Both the position numbers and the translations under genes were made by a program. Of a stretch of 64,000 nt of DNA, positions 50,101 to 56,970 are shown piece after piece (within the stretch, counting starts at the first letter, position 1; the number at the start of each line of letters is the position of its first letter). The notes below the pieces were generated by a model. The model did no database searches, was not told where the DNA came from, and saw only the letters and a program-made list of their open reading frames with translations. The DNA comes from Ceratotherium simum simum (lineage: Eukaryota > Chordata > Mammalia > Perissodactyla > Rhinocerotidae), in assembly GCF_000283155.1 (NCBI RefSeq), contig NW_004454290.1, positions 2,113,127 to 2,177,126 on the forward strand. The letters are read 5' to 3'.

Positions 50101-53100
50101 GTGTTTTAAAAAATTATATAACATTCCTAAAATTCTGATCTCGGTTGTCAGTTTTAATTCTACTTATTATCTTAAAATGTTATATGTCACAGAAATAACT
50201 AAGATTCTTGTCAATTGCCATTTTTAAGTCTTTTGTCATTTATAGATGGTTATTGTTTCACTCTGATGCTTTTGCAAATATATTTCATCTTTAGAGAGAT
50301 TCATGGAAAATACCCTGACACTTACTCTAGAATACAGGTTTCTGATAAACTTTCAGATCATAAGACTGAGTTGGGTAAGAAATTACAGAACTCTAATGGA
50401 GAAACTGATGATTTCATGCAACTGCTAAGAAAAGATCAAGAGTTGATTACACAGGGCTGAATGAACTGATGAGGATGATGAGGATGATTATAATTTTTAT
50501 AACTTTGTTTGAAATATTGCTGAGTTTTTAATGTTTTGTTTTTCCAGATTTAGGAACCCCTTTTCTCTTAAGCTAACTATGACTTATAGCACTTTGGTAA
50601 ATGATACCTTTGTAAGCAGAATTGAAACATTTATCTTTTTCTCCCTACCTGATCCATCTAGAATTTGGAAACTCTTAGTAATGGCAATATAGCTATCTGC
50701 ATAAGTTCAGTAAGAATCTATCCTCCTTATAACAGGACACAATTGGAAACATTGGTTATATTACCAAAGCTTTGACTGGAATGTCACATTTGAGAGAAAC
50801 ATACAGACTCAGATATGACAAGACAGCTAAGGAACAAAGATTGGACTTTATGGAATAAAGCCACTTGGAAATATTGGCCTGGTGTCTTGTTTACAGGGTT
50901 TCCATCAACCTTAGCAGGTGTGTAAAGAAGGTCACTTTTCTGACGAGCAACCTCAGGATATTTTGGGGAACCTCAAGAGAAGAGAGGAATCTATCCAAAT
51001 CTATTGGTAAAACTGGTGGAGTCTGATGACAAGTCCTTGGCTTTGCTTTCCTGTGAGAGGCCTTTAAAGCTCAACCTGAGATTCCTTATGAAAAGTTTCA
51101 GCAAAGCAGATTTAAAGGAGACTATATGATCAATTGCTATTCTTGCTGTACTTATGTAAATAATTGGGCCAAGTTTAATGGAACTAGACTTATTTTACAA
51201 ACCAATTAGTCTTAATTTGGCTATCTTTGGCAAAAAAATGAAGATGATTTTAGAGAGAAAAGTTATGTTTCAGTAGAAACTATAATACACAATTGTGTAT
51301 ATTAGATTCTAGTTCTATTATCTTTGAAGTTTCTGTTTTCTCTCTGTAAACTGGACTGGATCTTAAATTCGTCTAGTATCCTCAAATATCTGGATACAAA
51401 TCTCCAAACTTACTAGCCAGAGAAGTAATACAGTGGGGGTATCAGGGGCCCCAGAGAACAAGTGGGTTATTAAACCTTTAAGCTACAAATTAGGTGGAAA
51501 ACAGTTAACCCATTCCTTTCTATACATGCCAGAATGCCTTATTCCTTTGCAGGGTAGGGGTCTATTACATAATTAGGAGTCTCCATTTATTTGAAAGGGG
51601 ACCAATTGGAAGCAAATGTCTCCTTAGCCTTTGATCACCAGCTGATAATGCTCCTGACAAAAGGGACTGAGTCAAACGATTTAAAGGGAGACAATGGAAT
51701 TACTAGAGGCAAATCACCGAGTTTGGGCCCAAGGAACAGTGGGATATGCTGTCCAAGTGGACTCTATGATTGTCAAACTGAAATTTGGGGACAAGTGTCC
51801 AAATGTTAAACAATATGCTCTGAGACAGGATGCCCTAAACAGCATGGCCCCTGTCATAAAGAACTTGATTGATCAAGGCCTCATCAGGCCATGCAAATTG
51901 ACATGCAACACTCCAATTCTTCCATTAAAAAAGCCAATTGGTGAATACCGGAGGCACATGAGAACAACTAGAGTATGCCTTTCAGGTAGAAGAAAGAGTG
52001 AAGGCACGCACAGCATATGGCAGGTCCTGCCAAGCCCCCATGGACCTGGCCCTCCATCCCTTTCAGCCCAGTGATTGGGTAAACCTAAAAACATGGAAAA
52101 CTGGGAGCCCACAGGACCAGCTCACTCCTAAGTGGAACAGGCCTTATCTGGTGATTCTAACCACTCACTCTGCCCTCAAATTACAGGGAGTCATCCCTCG
52201 GGTGCAATATACCTGAGTCAAGAGAATCCCTGAACTGGAAGACTTGGAAACTCCAAGCCATCCTGATTTCTCCTATGAGCCCCTCTCAGACCTGATGCTC
52301 TTATTCTGGAGACACAAAGATAAGTCCTTGGTGGGCTGGCATCCCACCCCTGTGGAGGTTCTGGGACTCCTTCTTCTGTCATCTCTCATAACTATCCTTA
52401 TCATCACCCTGACTTGTGCTCCCCTTGGAGTGCCTATATCTAAAGCACCACTAGGCTACAAAAAGGCTAATTGCTTAAACGAAAAAGGCCAACCAGAGCT
52501 AACAAAACAGATTTGGAATGGGGTTAAACAAGATCTTCCCAGCCTGACTTGGTTTCTACTACCCTTTGTGGGCCTCTGGTGGCTATTCTACTTCTTCTAC
52601 TCTTTGGGTCTTGCATCCTAGACTGTCTCATTTCCTTTGTTAGCAACAGACTAGAATCTATTAAAATCCAAATGGTATTAACCCAGGGATATGAGAGGTT
52701 GGGGTTCCAACCTGGTGACAACCAAACATATCTAAAAGTTGCTAGGGGTAAATTCTGCTCCTCTTTGGGCCCTATAATTATGTCCCTGGCTAACTGGAAG
52801 TAGTTACAAAAGATGAGCCTTCGTCCATTGCTCCTCAAGAATGAGGAGCAGGACATAGTCAAAGGAGGGATTTTGTGACCCAGAGAAGTCCTGAAACATT
52901 TTCCATGTCTAATACTTTGTTTTTAAGTTGTGCTTGCTTATAGAAACCAAGGCAGAACATTGCTAGGTGGCCAAACCACAGAACAGATCCAAGTGAGACA
53001 GTTCCAAGATGGCGATGGGGCGCCATGTGCAAAGGGAAACGTGTGCAAAAGATGCCAGGTGCAAAAGGAAATGTGTGCAAAATGTGTCATGTGTAAGAAG

Positions 53101-54866
53101 GGAAGATCTACACACACCCCAAACGCCCCCACCCTGAGCAATGACTGGGAGACCCCTCCCCTTTCACTTCCCCTAAGAACTCTGCTTCCCTTCCCTTCAG
53201 GTAGAAGGTGTTTTAGAGCATGAACTCTGCCTCCTGCATTCATTGATGAATGAATAAAGTTTCTGCTCTGCTCTTCCAGACCTGGTCTTGTTTTATTGGC
53301 CTGAGCGGCTCCGGGCAAAAGGACTCACTTGCAGGTCCCTGGTCCCTTAGGGCTTGGTAACAATATCACAGTGATATCTTAAAATTAGTAGGTCCAAAAT
53401 TGAACTCACCTTCCTCTCCATGGCTGCTCTCTCCTCCCTCCAATTTTGTTATCTTCTTTGGCTACCCTGTCTGAAGTTTCACTGCCCGCCCCCCACCATA
53501 CTTCATATCTCCTTTCTCTGCTTGATTTATTTCCTACTTATCATTTATCACTATCCAATATATTATTTCACTTATTTAGCTTCCCTGCTAAAATGTTAAC
53601 TTCATGAGGGCAGGAATTTTTGCCTGCTTTGTTCACAATGTATTCCCCAAAATTTGAACAGTGTCAGGCATCCAGTACATGAATAGTTATTCACCTACTC
53701 AGTGAATATTTATTGGATGACTTAACGAATTCTCCCTTCCACTGCCGGTTCCACTCCCTTCCACTCCCTCCCATTGCCAGTTAATCTAGTTAATTTTACA
53801 TCTATGGTGACTCTTGCTTCTGTCCTTCTTCCTCTTGTCTTGTTTGTTCAACTGTCAGTTTTTTAGAAGTGTTGTAAGAACTCGCCACTTGGTGGCTAAT
53901 GAAATTTGGGCAAGTTATTTAATTGTCTTTGTTCCTCATTTAGAAATGGGAACAATAATAGTACAGTCTCATAGGACTGTCATGAGGCTTATGTATACAA
54001 CACGTGTACAGCATTTGGCTCAGTGCCTGGAACAGAATGAGCACTCAATGAATATTAGCTATTTGTATCTGCTACCCAAGGCTATTCCTGGGCTACCTTT
54101 CCTATCTCGTCTCCTGCCCTATCTGTCCCTGAATCCTCTACTTTGGCCTCAGTGGACCACCTGTGGTTCTCCAAACATGACGTGTTTTCCACATAACGAC
54201 AGCAGGGAACAAGAAGCAGGCAGGATCAGCTAATTCCCTTCTCTCTGCCATATAAAGTACTGCTGGACTAGCCAGCCCCTGATTTGCCTCAGAGGAAGGG
54301 CGAGCTGGAGAACTCTTTTTTATTTTTTATAGTAAGCAAAATCCAAGAGGACTATTCCTAGTGTTTTAGTTGGGTTCAGAAGTTTTGGCTAAACTGAACC
54401 AAAGATTTTCAATATTTTAGATGAGAAGAGTGAGAATCTGGAAGAAGAAGTAACCTACCTGAGGTTACACAGCAAGATAGTAGCTGCTTTGATAAGATTA
54501 TTTTCCTAATCTGTTTATACTACAACATGCTGGTCATAAACCCCAAAAAGTCTTATCTTAGAAAAGCTCATTTCCCGTGCCCCAGCAGATAATTCCCTTA
54601 ATGGAGAAAGATTTGAAGTTGCTAATTCTGAAGCATCTCAGGCCTTTATCATTCTAAGTTGAGAGGAGGTGGCAGTTTATTGGGCACCACTGTGAGCCCC
54701 ATCCGGTCCCTTGCCAGAGAGACAGACAGACACCTCTATATAGGTAATTTAGATTGAGCAAGCTGCATAAAACCAGGGAGTCACTCTGTGACTACATGGA
54801 TCCGCTTCGGCATTTACCTGGAGCAAGGCAGAAGACAAGCGTGAGAGACTGGAACAGCCGGATCAT
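29142..54866 (-). CDS. SLAMF6: SLAM family member 6 (NTB-A/Ly108/CD352), 7 coding exons
   Basis: Spliced minus-strand gene for a type I membrane receptor of the SLAM (CD2) family. Family knowledge: it binds itself homophilically on T, B and NK cells and signals by recruiting SAP/EAT-2 SH2 adaptors to tail tyrosines. Seven exons were placed by homology and splice sites: 54818-54866, 38386-38709, 33277-33540, 32659 (or 32695)-32811, 31236-31318, 29538-29612, 29142-29189. Junction phases are 1,1,1,1,0,0, as in the human gene. Domain order is signal peptide (about 1-17), IgV (17-124), IgC2 (125-212), stalk, transmembrane helix (226-246) and a cytoplasmic tail with LEYDSV, TVYAQV and TIYSTI tyrosine motifs. 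Length is 331 aa with the distal exon 4 donor, close to the roughly 331-332 aa human protein, or 319 aa with a GC donor. No frameshift or premature stop is seen, so the gene looks intact. Intron 1 is about 16 kb and carries an ERV, an L1 and SINEs. Confidence 0.95.
29190..29537. other. SLAMF6 intron 6
   Basis: This 348-bp intron has canonical GT-AG ends. No repeat was recognised in it. Confidence 0.8.
29538..29612 (-). CDS. SLAMF6: SLAMF6 exon 6: second switch motif
   Basis: The exon is 75 bases, phase 0 at both ends, with acceptor TTTGACAG|AA and donor GAAGAG|GTAAGC. It has 25 codons running from [11 protein letters not shown] to QQPEE and contains TIYSTI, a second TxYxxI switch motif identical to the human core. 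It is too short to show in a plain ORF scan and was found by homology to the SLAMF6 tail. Confidence 0.92.
29613..31235. other. SLAMF6 intron 5
   Basis: The intron is 1.6 kb with GT-AG ends. It holds a piece of an old dispersed repeat near 30880-31040. The open frames at 29742-29969 and 30389-30586 are unsupported. Confidence 0.75.
31236..31318 (-). CDS. SLAMF6: SLAMF6 exon 5: cytoplasmic tail, first tyrosine motifs
   Basis: The exon is 83 bases with acceptor TTAACAG|CA and donor CCAGG|GTGAGT. It encodes (x)[21 protein letters not shown] followed by TTHPTR. LEYDSV and the switch motif TVYAQV (consensus TxYxxV/I) are conserved with human. In this family the phosphorylated TxYxxV/I binds SAP (SH2D1A) or EAT-2. 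The exon ends in phase 0. Confidence 0.92.
31319..32658. other. SLAMF6 intron 4
   Basis: The intron is about 1.34-1.38 kb, depending on the exon 4 donor. It contains a MIR at 31690-31855. I looked for an extra small exon to repair the donor problem and saw none. Confidence 0.65.
31690..31855 (-). repeat. MIR SINE fragment
   Basis: GATGAGGAACTGGAGGCTCA ... AAGTCACACAGTAAGTGATC ... TGCCTTCTGACTCCAAACC is the reverse complement of MIR. Confidence 0.75.
32659..32811 (-). CDS. SLAMF6: SLAMF6 exon 4: stalk and transmembrane helix (3' end uncertain)
   Basis: The acceptor is T(10)CAG|GTTTTTTTAG. In phase 1 it gives [14 protein letters not shown], then a 21-residue hydrophobic helix (about 226-246) and a basic stop-transfer RKKKT. 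Two donors keep the phase needed by exon 5. One is CCAG|GTTTCC at 32659/32658, which gives 12 extra tail residues and a 331-aa protein matching the human spacing, but has a poor +3 to +6 context. The other is a non-canonical ACAG|GCAGGT at 32695/32694, which has otherwise good context and gives 319 aa. The intermediate GCAG|GTTTTC (32691) is out of frame with exon 5. The coordinates given use the longer form. Confidence 0.75.
32812..33276. other. SLAMF6 intron 3
   Basis: This 465-bp intron has GT-AG ends and a T-rich polypyrimidine tract at the acceptor. Overlapping open frames on both strands are intronic noise. Confidence 0.8.
33277..33540 (-). CDS. SLAMF6: SLAMF6 exon 3: IgC2 domain
   Basis: The exon is 264 bases with acceptor CACACAG|CA and donor GCGAAG|GTAACA, phase 1 at both ends. 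It encodes the membrane-proximal C2-set domain, residues 125-212. The four cysteines expected for the two SLAM C2 disulfides are present: [16 protein letters not shown] and SLCE. It is rich in N-glycosylation sequons (NGT, NTS, NET, NLT, NSS, NYT, NLS). The run [19 protein letters not shown] is close to human SLAMF6 and separates it from CD84 or SLAMF1. Confidence 0.95.
34496..34690 (+). repeat. MIR SINE, long copy
   Basis: GAGTTAGGAAGACCTGGGTT, TTTACTGGCTACATGACCAT and TTCAGTTTCCTCATCTGTAA follow the MIR consensus from the tRNA-like head through the core. Confidence 0.85.
35150..35462 (-). repeat. ERE SINE, minus orientation
   Basis: This is a full-length, CpG-rich ERE (GCGCGCCCGGGATCCGAATC retained). 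Target repeat CACC(T/C)TTGTCCC lies at 35138-35149 and 35463-35474. Confidence 0.9.
35863..36093 (+). repeat. ERE SINE, plus orientation
   Basis: It has the GGGCCAGCCTCGTGGCTTGG head and an A-rich tail. The perfect target repeat AAAACTGACCCCT lies at 35850-35862 and 36094-36106. It forms an inverted pair with 35150-35462, 400 bp away. Confidence 0.92.
36839..37295 (+). repeat. MaLR (MLT1-type) LTR
   Basis: AGATATATCCATGTCCTAAT, TTGGAAAAAGGGTCTTTGCA, GGTGGGCCCTAAATCCAATG and TTTTGGACTTCTGGTCTCCA are in MLT-type LTR order. AATAAA lies near 37225. Confidence 0.8.
37945..38080 (+). repeat. MIR SINE fragment
   Basis: CCACTTACCATCGCTATGAC ... GTGAGGATTACATGACAG follows the MIR consensus. Confidence 0.6.
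38386..38709 (-). CDS. SLAMF6: SLAMF6 exon 2: IgV-like domain
   Basis: The exon is 324 bases, phase 1 to phase 1, with acceptor TTTACAG|GG and donor TTCA|GTGAGT. It encodes the membrane-distal V-set domain, residues 17-124, the homophilic interface in this family. The usual B-strand cysteine is absent (ESVTLPL), as is normal for SLAM V domains. Sequons lie at about N23 (NGS), N58 (NGT), N95 (NLT) and N111 (NTS). Oddity: the F-strand DAGSYCAQI places a cysteine (about C105, codon 38444-38446) directly after the Tyr, where human has Arg; no obvious partner is seen in the domain. Confidence 0.95.
38920..39055 (+). repeat. L2 3' end fragment
   Basis: CAAACTCCATGAAAGCAAGG ... GTGCTTGGCACATAGTAGGC ... 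AATATTTGTTGAGTGGGTG is a typical L2 3' terminus. Confidence 0.75.
40862..41075 (+). repeat. Non-autonomous DNA transposon (Tigger-like MITE)
   Basis: The termini CAGTCCTGTGTTGCTTAACC and (reverse complement of the right end) CAGTCACATGCTGCATAACC form inverted repeats around GAGAAATGCATTGTTAGG and TAGATGGTATAGCCTACTAT. The family name is from memory. Confidence 0.65.
41165..44690 (+). repeat. 5'-truncated L1, antisense to SLAMF6
   Basis: It is L1 ORF2 from the endonuclease/RT boundary to the 3' UTR, with many stops. Pieces match the 20.8-27.3 kb copy (CTTACAGGATGCAACGAAAG; GATGCAAAAATCCTCAACAA). An ERE is inserted at 43229-43536. A short duplication (TTTCTCCCTAAAGAGA) lies near 43910-43950. 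Confidence 0.88.
43229..43536 (+). repeat. ERE SINE inside L1, with target duplication
   Basis: This is a full ERE with its two-part tail. AAAAAATTGACTCAA (43214-43228) and AAAAAATTAACTCAA (43537-43551) differ by one base. Confidence 0.92.
44691..45159. other. Intronic, no repeat recognised
   Basis: This is unique-looking sequence. The minus-strand frames 44671-44877 and 44751-44975 are unsupported. Confidence 0.35.
45160..45310 (-). repeat. MER5A-like hAT fragment
   Basis: CACTCAAAGTGTTGTCCATG, TGGGAGCTTGTTACCAATAC and CACCCCAGATTCAGCATTG follow the MER5A order in the opposite orientation to 19340-19500. Confidence 0.7.
45500..45960 (+). repeat. L2 fragment, split by an ERE
   Basis: CACCAGGGCCTTTGCACATG, CCTAGAAGGCTTCTTC and, after the SINE, CTTTCCATATCACCTCATCC are L2 3' region landmarks. 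Confidence 0.7.
45670..45884 (-). repeat. ERE SINE with target duplication
   Basis: It is a reverse ERE ending GCTAAGCCACGGGGCCGGCC. CATACCCTTT repeats at 45660-45669 and 45885-45894. Confidence 0.9.
46070..46280 (+). repeat. MIR SINE fragment
   Basis: GAGGTGGTTATGAGCATAGACTC is a MIR head, followed by GTGACATTAAGCAAGTTACTT near 46230. Confidence 0.6.
46610..47100 (+). repeat. Provirus 2, 5' LTR
   Basis: It runs from TGTCACCCAGAGAAGTCCC to GAGCTTGGTAACA. The poly(A) signal is mutated to AATCAA, whereas the 3' LTR and the solo LTR keep AATAAA. U3 holds about 2.5 copies of a GTGCCATGTGCAAAAGGAAA-type repeat (46765-46850). The 159-codon frame 46609-47088 and the 71-codon minus frame are LTR sequence and not genes. 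Confidence 0.9.
47105..47122 (+). other. Putative tRNA-Arg primer-binding site
   Basis: TGGCAACTCTGTGGGATT begins four bases after the 5' LTR. It is close to the complement of the 3' end of tRNA-Arg(UCU), with a one-base deletion and about two mismatches from memory of that tRNA. Position and TGG start support the call. Confidence 0.5.
47800..51600 (+). other. A/T-rich non-coding core of provirus 2, shared with provirus 1
   Basis: The block sits where gag-pro should be. Landmarks match the reverse complement of provirus 1 in the same order: 47880-47900 with about 11240; 48700-48800 with 10120-10230; 49010-49060 with 9890-9930; 49560-49610 with 9340-9400; 50720-50900 with 8230-8400; 51200-51300 with 7820-7930; 51390-51430 with 7690-7740. 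The open frames here are short and in unrelated positions in the two copies, so it does not look protein-coding. Confidence 0.75.
51694..52074 (+). pseudogene. Pol remnant: start of RT fused by deletion to integrase end
   Basis: The first 85 or so codons read as the N-terminal part of a gammaretrovirus-like reverse transcriptase (VWAQGTVG..., then [10 protein letters not shown]). The frame then passes straight into integrase-tail DNA. The RT active site, RNase H and the integrase core are absent. It cannot make a working polymerase. Confidence 0.8.
51998..52216 (+). pseudogene. Integrase C-terminal remnant
   Basis: This second frame over the same junction gives [15 protein letters not shown], then [20 protein letters not shown], the SH3-like C-terminal domain of gammaretroviral integrases, and ends at a stop. 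The catalytic core and zinc-binding domain are missing. Confidence 0.8.
52244..52803 (+). pseudogene. Env remnant: leader and membrane anchor with the middle deleted
   Basis: The frame 52244-52621 has a signal-like hydrophobic run ([19 protein letters not shown]). Without the surface subunit it joins sequence of the membrane-proximal TM part. The frame 52549-52803 carries the anchor ([19 protein letters not shown]) and a short tail. A frame change separates them. No receptor-binding or fusion region remains. Confidence 0.75.
52874..53362 (+). repeat. Provirus 2, 3' LTR
   Basis: It runs from TGTGACCCAGAGAAGTCC to GGGCTTGGTAACA, with AATAAA near 53255. It is the same family as 46610-47100 and 14916-15375. 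The minus frame 52938-53318 and the plus frame 52930-53223 are LTR noise. Confidence 0.9.
53570..53735 (+). repeat. L2 3' end fragment
   Basis: AACTTCATGAGGGCAGGAAT ... AACAGTGTCAGGCATCCAGT ... GTGAATATTTATTGGATGAC is a typical L2 3' terminus. Confidence 0.75.
53880..54065 (+). repeat. MIR SINE fragment
   Basis: GGGCAAGTTATTTAATTGTC, AATAATAGTACAGTCTCATA and GTGCCTGGAACAGAATGAGC follow the MIR consensus. Confidence 0.75.
54410..54490 (-). repeat. MIR SINE fragment
   Basis: TTTTAGATGAGAAGAGTGAG ... CTGAGGTTACACAGCAAGAT is the reverse complement of the MIR core. Confidence 0.6.
54818..54866 (-). CDS. SLAMF6: SLAMF6 exon 1: start codon and signal peptide
   Basis: The exon has 49 coding bases, starting [17 protein letters not shown]. 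The last Gly codon is split, with one base here and two in exon 2. It is a short hydrophobic ER signal sequence with high similarity to the SLAMF6 leader. The ATG was chosen because the hydrophobic run starts there and the -3 base is A; the open frame continues upstream to a Met at 54974, but that extension is charged and unlike a signal peptide. The donor CAG|GTAAATG at 54818/54817 is a good match to consensus. Confidence 0.9.
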
Positions 54867-55080
54867 GCTCTCCGCAGTGGCGACTGGTGCTGGAGACCTC
54901 AAGGCAGGCAGCGTTCTTGCTGTTTTTTGCCATAAATTGAAAGTGTTCTTACTGAGACTTCCCCTTCCTCTCAAAGGCGTGGTGAGACCTCCTTCCTCCC
55001 TCTTTACAGTCCTTATTTTATTTTTTTATTATTCTATGTATGTTTTTCTGAGCAAAGTACAAAGATCTTAAGTGTGCAAT
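54867..55080 (-). promoter_or_regulatory. SLAMF6: Putative SLAMF6 promoter/5' UTR
   Basis: This is the region directly upstream of the start codon. It has no TATA box at a convincing distance and no CpG island. On the minus strand, GAGAGGAAGGGGAAGTCTC contains two GGAA ETS/PU.1-type cores (plus-strand TTCC at 54959-54962 and 54965-54968), which would fit a leukocyte-restricted gene. This is motif-level inference only. Confidence 0.35.
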
Positions 55081-55294
55081 ATGAATTGAAGTTTTCGTTT
55101 TCTATTTGTACACTTTTTTTCATTTTTTTGTATTTTTTTTACTGTGGTAAAACAACCTAAATTACATATTGTGGTTTTGTAAGCTAAAATTTGTTGTTTT
55201 AACTGTGCAATTCAGTGACATTAATTATATTCACAGTGTTGTGCAATCACCAGCATTATCTGTTTCCAAAACGTTTTCATTACCTGGGATATTG

Positions 55295-56970
55295 TGATAT
55301 ATAAGAAAAATATATTTGGTCGTTCAAATGACCAAATATGTGTTTCTCATGTATGTTTGGTCTTCCTCCACAGTTCCTGGATCACAGCTCCCGGCTCACA
55401 GCTCCCAAAATGCTTTGAATTTCCTGAGGGACTAGAGCAGTGGGAACATCTTTTGTTATACTGTTTGGTGTCTTGTCCTCAATTCCTGAAATCTCTTCAG
55501 AGCCATAGAGGGGAAATAGATGTCTTGCTATTCGTAGCAAGCCCCTTTCCCCCACAACTGGGTTTATGTTAATGAGGTGACTTTTGGACTGCACTTAAGG
55601 ATGGAGGCTGTTTGCCAGGCAAGTATTCCCACCTCCTGACCTCTGGGGAGGCAAGAGGGGCTGGAGATTGAATCAGTCGCCAATAGCCAATGGTTTAATC
55701 AATCATGCCTTTCAAAATTTTATTTTATTATTTTTTTGAGATCACATTGGTTTATAACATTATATAAATTTCAGGTGTCCATCATTATATTTCAACATCT
55801 GTATAGACTACATCCTGTTCACCACCAAAAGTCTCGTCGCTATCCATCATCATACACGTGTGCCCTTTATGCCCTTTGCCCTCTGCCTGCCCTCTTTCCC
55901 TCTGGTAACCACCAATCTGTTCTCTGTATCTATGCCTTCTTTGTTTATTTATCTTTCACACAATGAGCCAAGTCGTAGGGTAATTGTCTTTCTTTGTCTG
56001 ACTTAATTTGCTTTGCATTATACCAAGTTGTTGCAAATGGCATGATTTCATCTTTTTTATGGCTGAGTAGTATTCCATTGTATATATATACCACATCTTC
56101 TTTATCCATTCAACTGTTGATGGGCACTTAGGTTGCTTCCAAGTCTTGGCTATTGTGAATAATACTGCAATGAACATAAGGGTGCATATGTCTTTCGAAT
56201 TAGTGCTTTTGTGTTCTTTGGATAAGTACCCAAAAGTGGAACGGCTGGATCATTTCTATTTTTAATTTTCTGAGGAATCTCCCTACTGTTTTCCATAGTG
56301 GCTGCACCACCAATTTACATTCTCAGCAGCAGGGTACGAGGGTTCCTTTTTCTTCACATGCTCTCCAACACTTGTTATTTCATGTGTTTTTAAGAATAGC
56401 CATTCAATCATGCCTTTCTAATGAAGCCTCCATAAAAACCCAAAAGAACAGCGTTCGGAAAGCTTGTGGGTTGGTGAACATGTGGAGATTTGGGGAGACT
56501 GGTGCCCTTGGAGAAGGCATGGAAGCTCTGTCCTCTTTCCCCATACCTTGCCCTATGCATCTCTTCCATCTGGCTTTTCCTGAGTTATATCCTTTCATAA
56601 TAAAATGGTAATCTGGTGAGTAAGATGTTTCCCTGAGTTCTGTGAGCCACTCTAGCAAAATAATTGAACCCAAAGAGGGGGTCATTGGAACCTCCCATCT
56701 ACAGCCAGTCGGTCAGAAATCCAGGTGATAACCTGCACTTGAGACTAGCATCTGAAATGGTGGTAGTAGGGGGTGTGGACAGCCTTGAGGGACTGAACCC
56801 TTAATGTGTGGAACCTGATTCTGTCTCCCAGTAGTGTCAGAACTAAGTTGAACTGTAGGACACCCAGCTAGTGTCAGAGAATTCCTTGTTGGTGTGGACC
56901 ACCCTATGCCCTCACATTGGAATTGGGTGCAGAACATGATGTTACTCCAAACTGAATCCTTGTAACTGTC
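55295..56970 (+). repeat. ERV LTR-type element inserted in L1
   Basis: It starts TGTGATATATAAGAAAAAT. Later landmarks are GCCTCCATAAAAACCC, CCTTGCCCTATGCATCTCTT, CCTGAGTTCTGTGAGCCAC and AGTTGAACTGTAGGACACCC. AATAAAA lies near 56600. It is the same family as 14640-15430, and an L1 is nested in it (55714-56403). The family name is not assigned. Confidence 0.6.
55714..56403 (-). mobile_element. 5'-truncated L1 with perfect 15-bp target duplication
   Basis: TCAATCATGCCTTTC occurs at 55699-55713 and 56404-56418. Between them, on the minus strand, are the ORF2 C-terminus (frame 55956-56177: FTIAKTWKQPKC ... [12 protein letters not shown]), the 3' UTR and a poly(A) tail. It is 690 bp long and dead on arrival, but among the younger insertions here. 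Confidence 0.93.

Larger units (their letters stand above)
46610..53362 (+). mobile_element. Endogenous provirus 2 (class I ERV), internally deleted
   Basis: LTRs of 491 and 489 bp (46610-47100, 52874-53362) flank 5.8 kb, with a 4-bp duplication ATAT (46606-46609, 53363-53366), as gammaretroviruses make. A primer-binding-like TGGCAACTCTGTGGGATT (47105-47122) resembles the end of tRNA-Arg. A polypurine tract AAAGGAGGGATTT precedes the 3' LTR. Inside are an A/T-rich non-coding block, a start-of-RT fragment, an integrase C-terminus and an env leader/anchor remnant; most of gag, pol and env is missing. It lies antisense to SLAMF6 within intron 1. The two LTRs differ at many sites, so the insertion is old. 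Confidence 0.9.
38710..54817. other. SLAMF6 intron 1
   Basis: The intron is 16.1 kb with GTAAAT...CAG ends. It carries L2 and old repeats (38920-39430), a Tigger-like MITE (40862-41075), an L1 (41165-44690), ERE copies, MER5A, provirus 2 (46610-53362), and L2/MIR pieces (53570-54490). 39640-40860 looks unique. No internal exon of another gene was recognised. Confidence 0.8.

Noticed and set aside
53814..54233. 139-codon ORF
   Set aside because: It crosses a MIR in the SLAMF6 intron and has no splice, domain or codon support.
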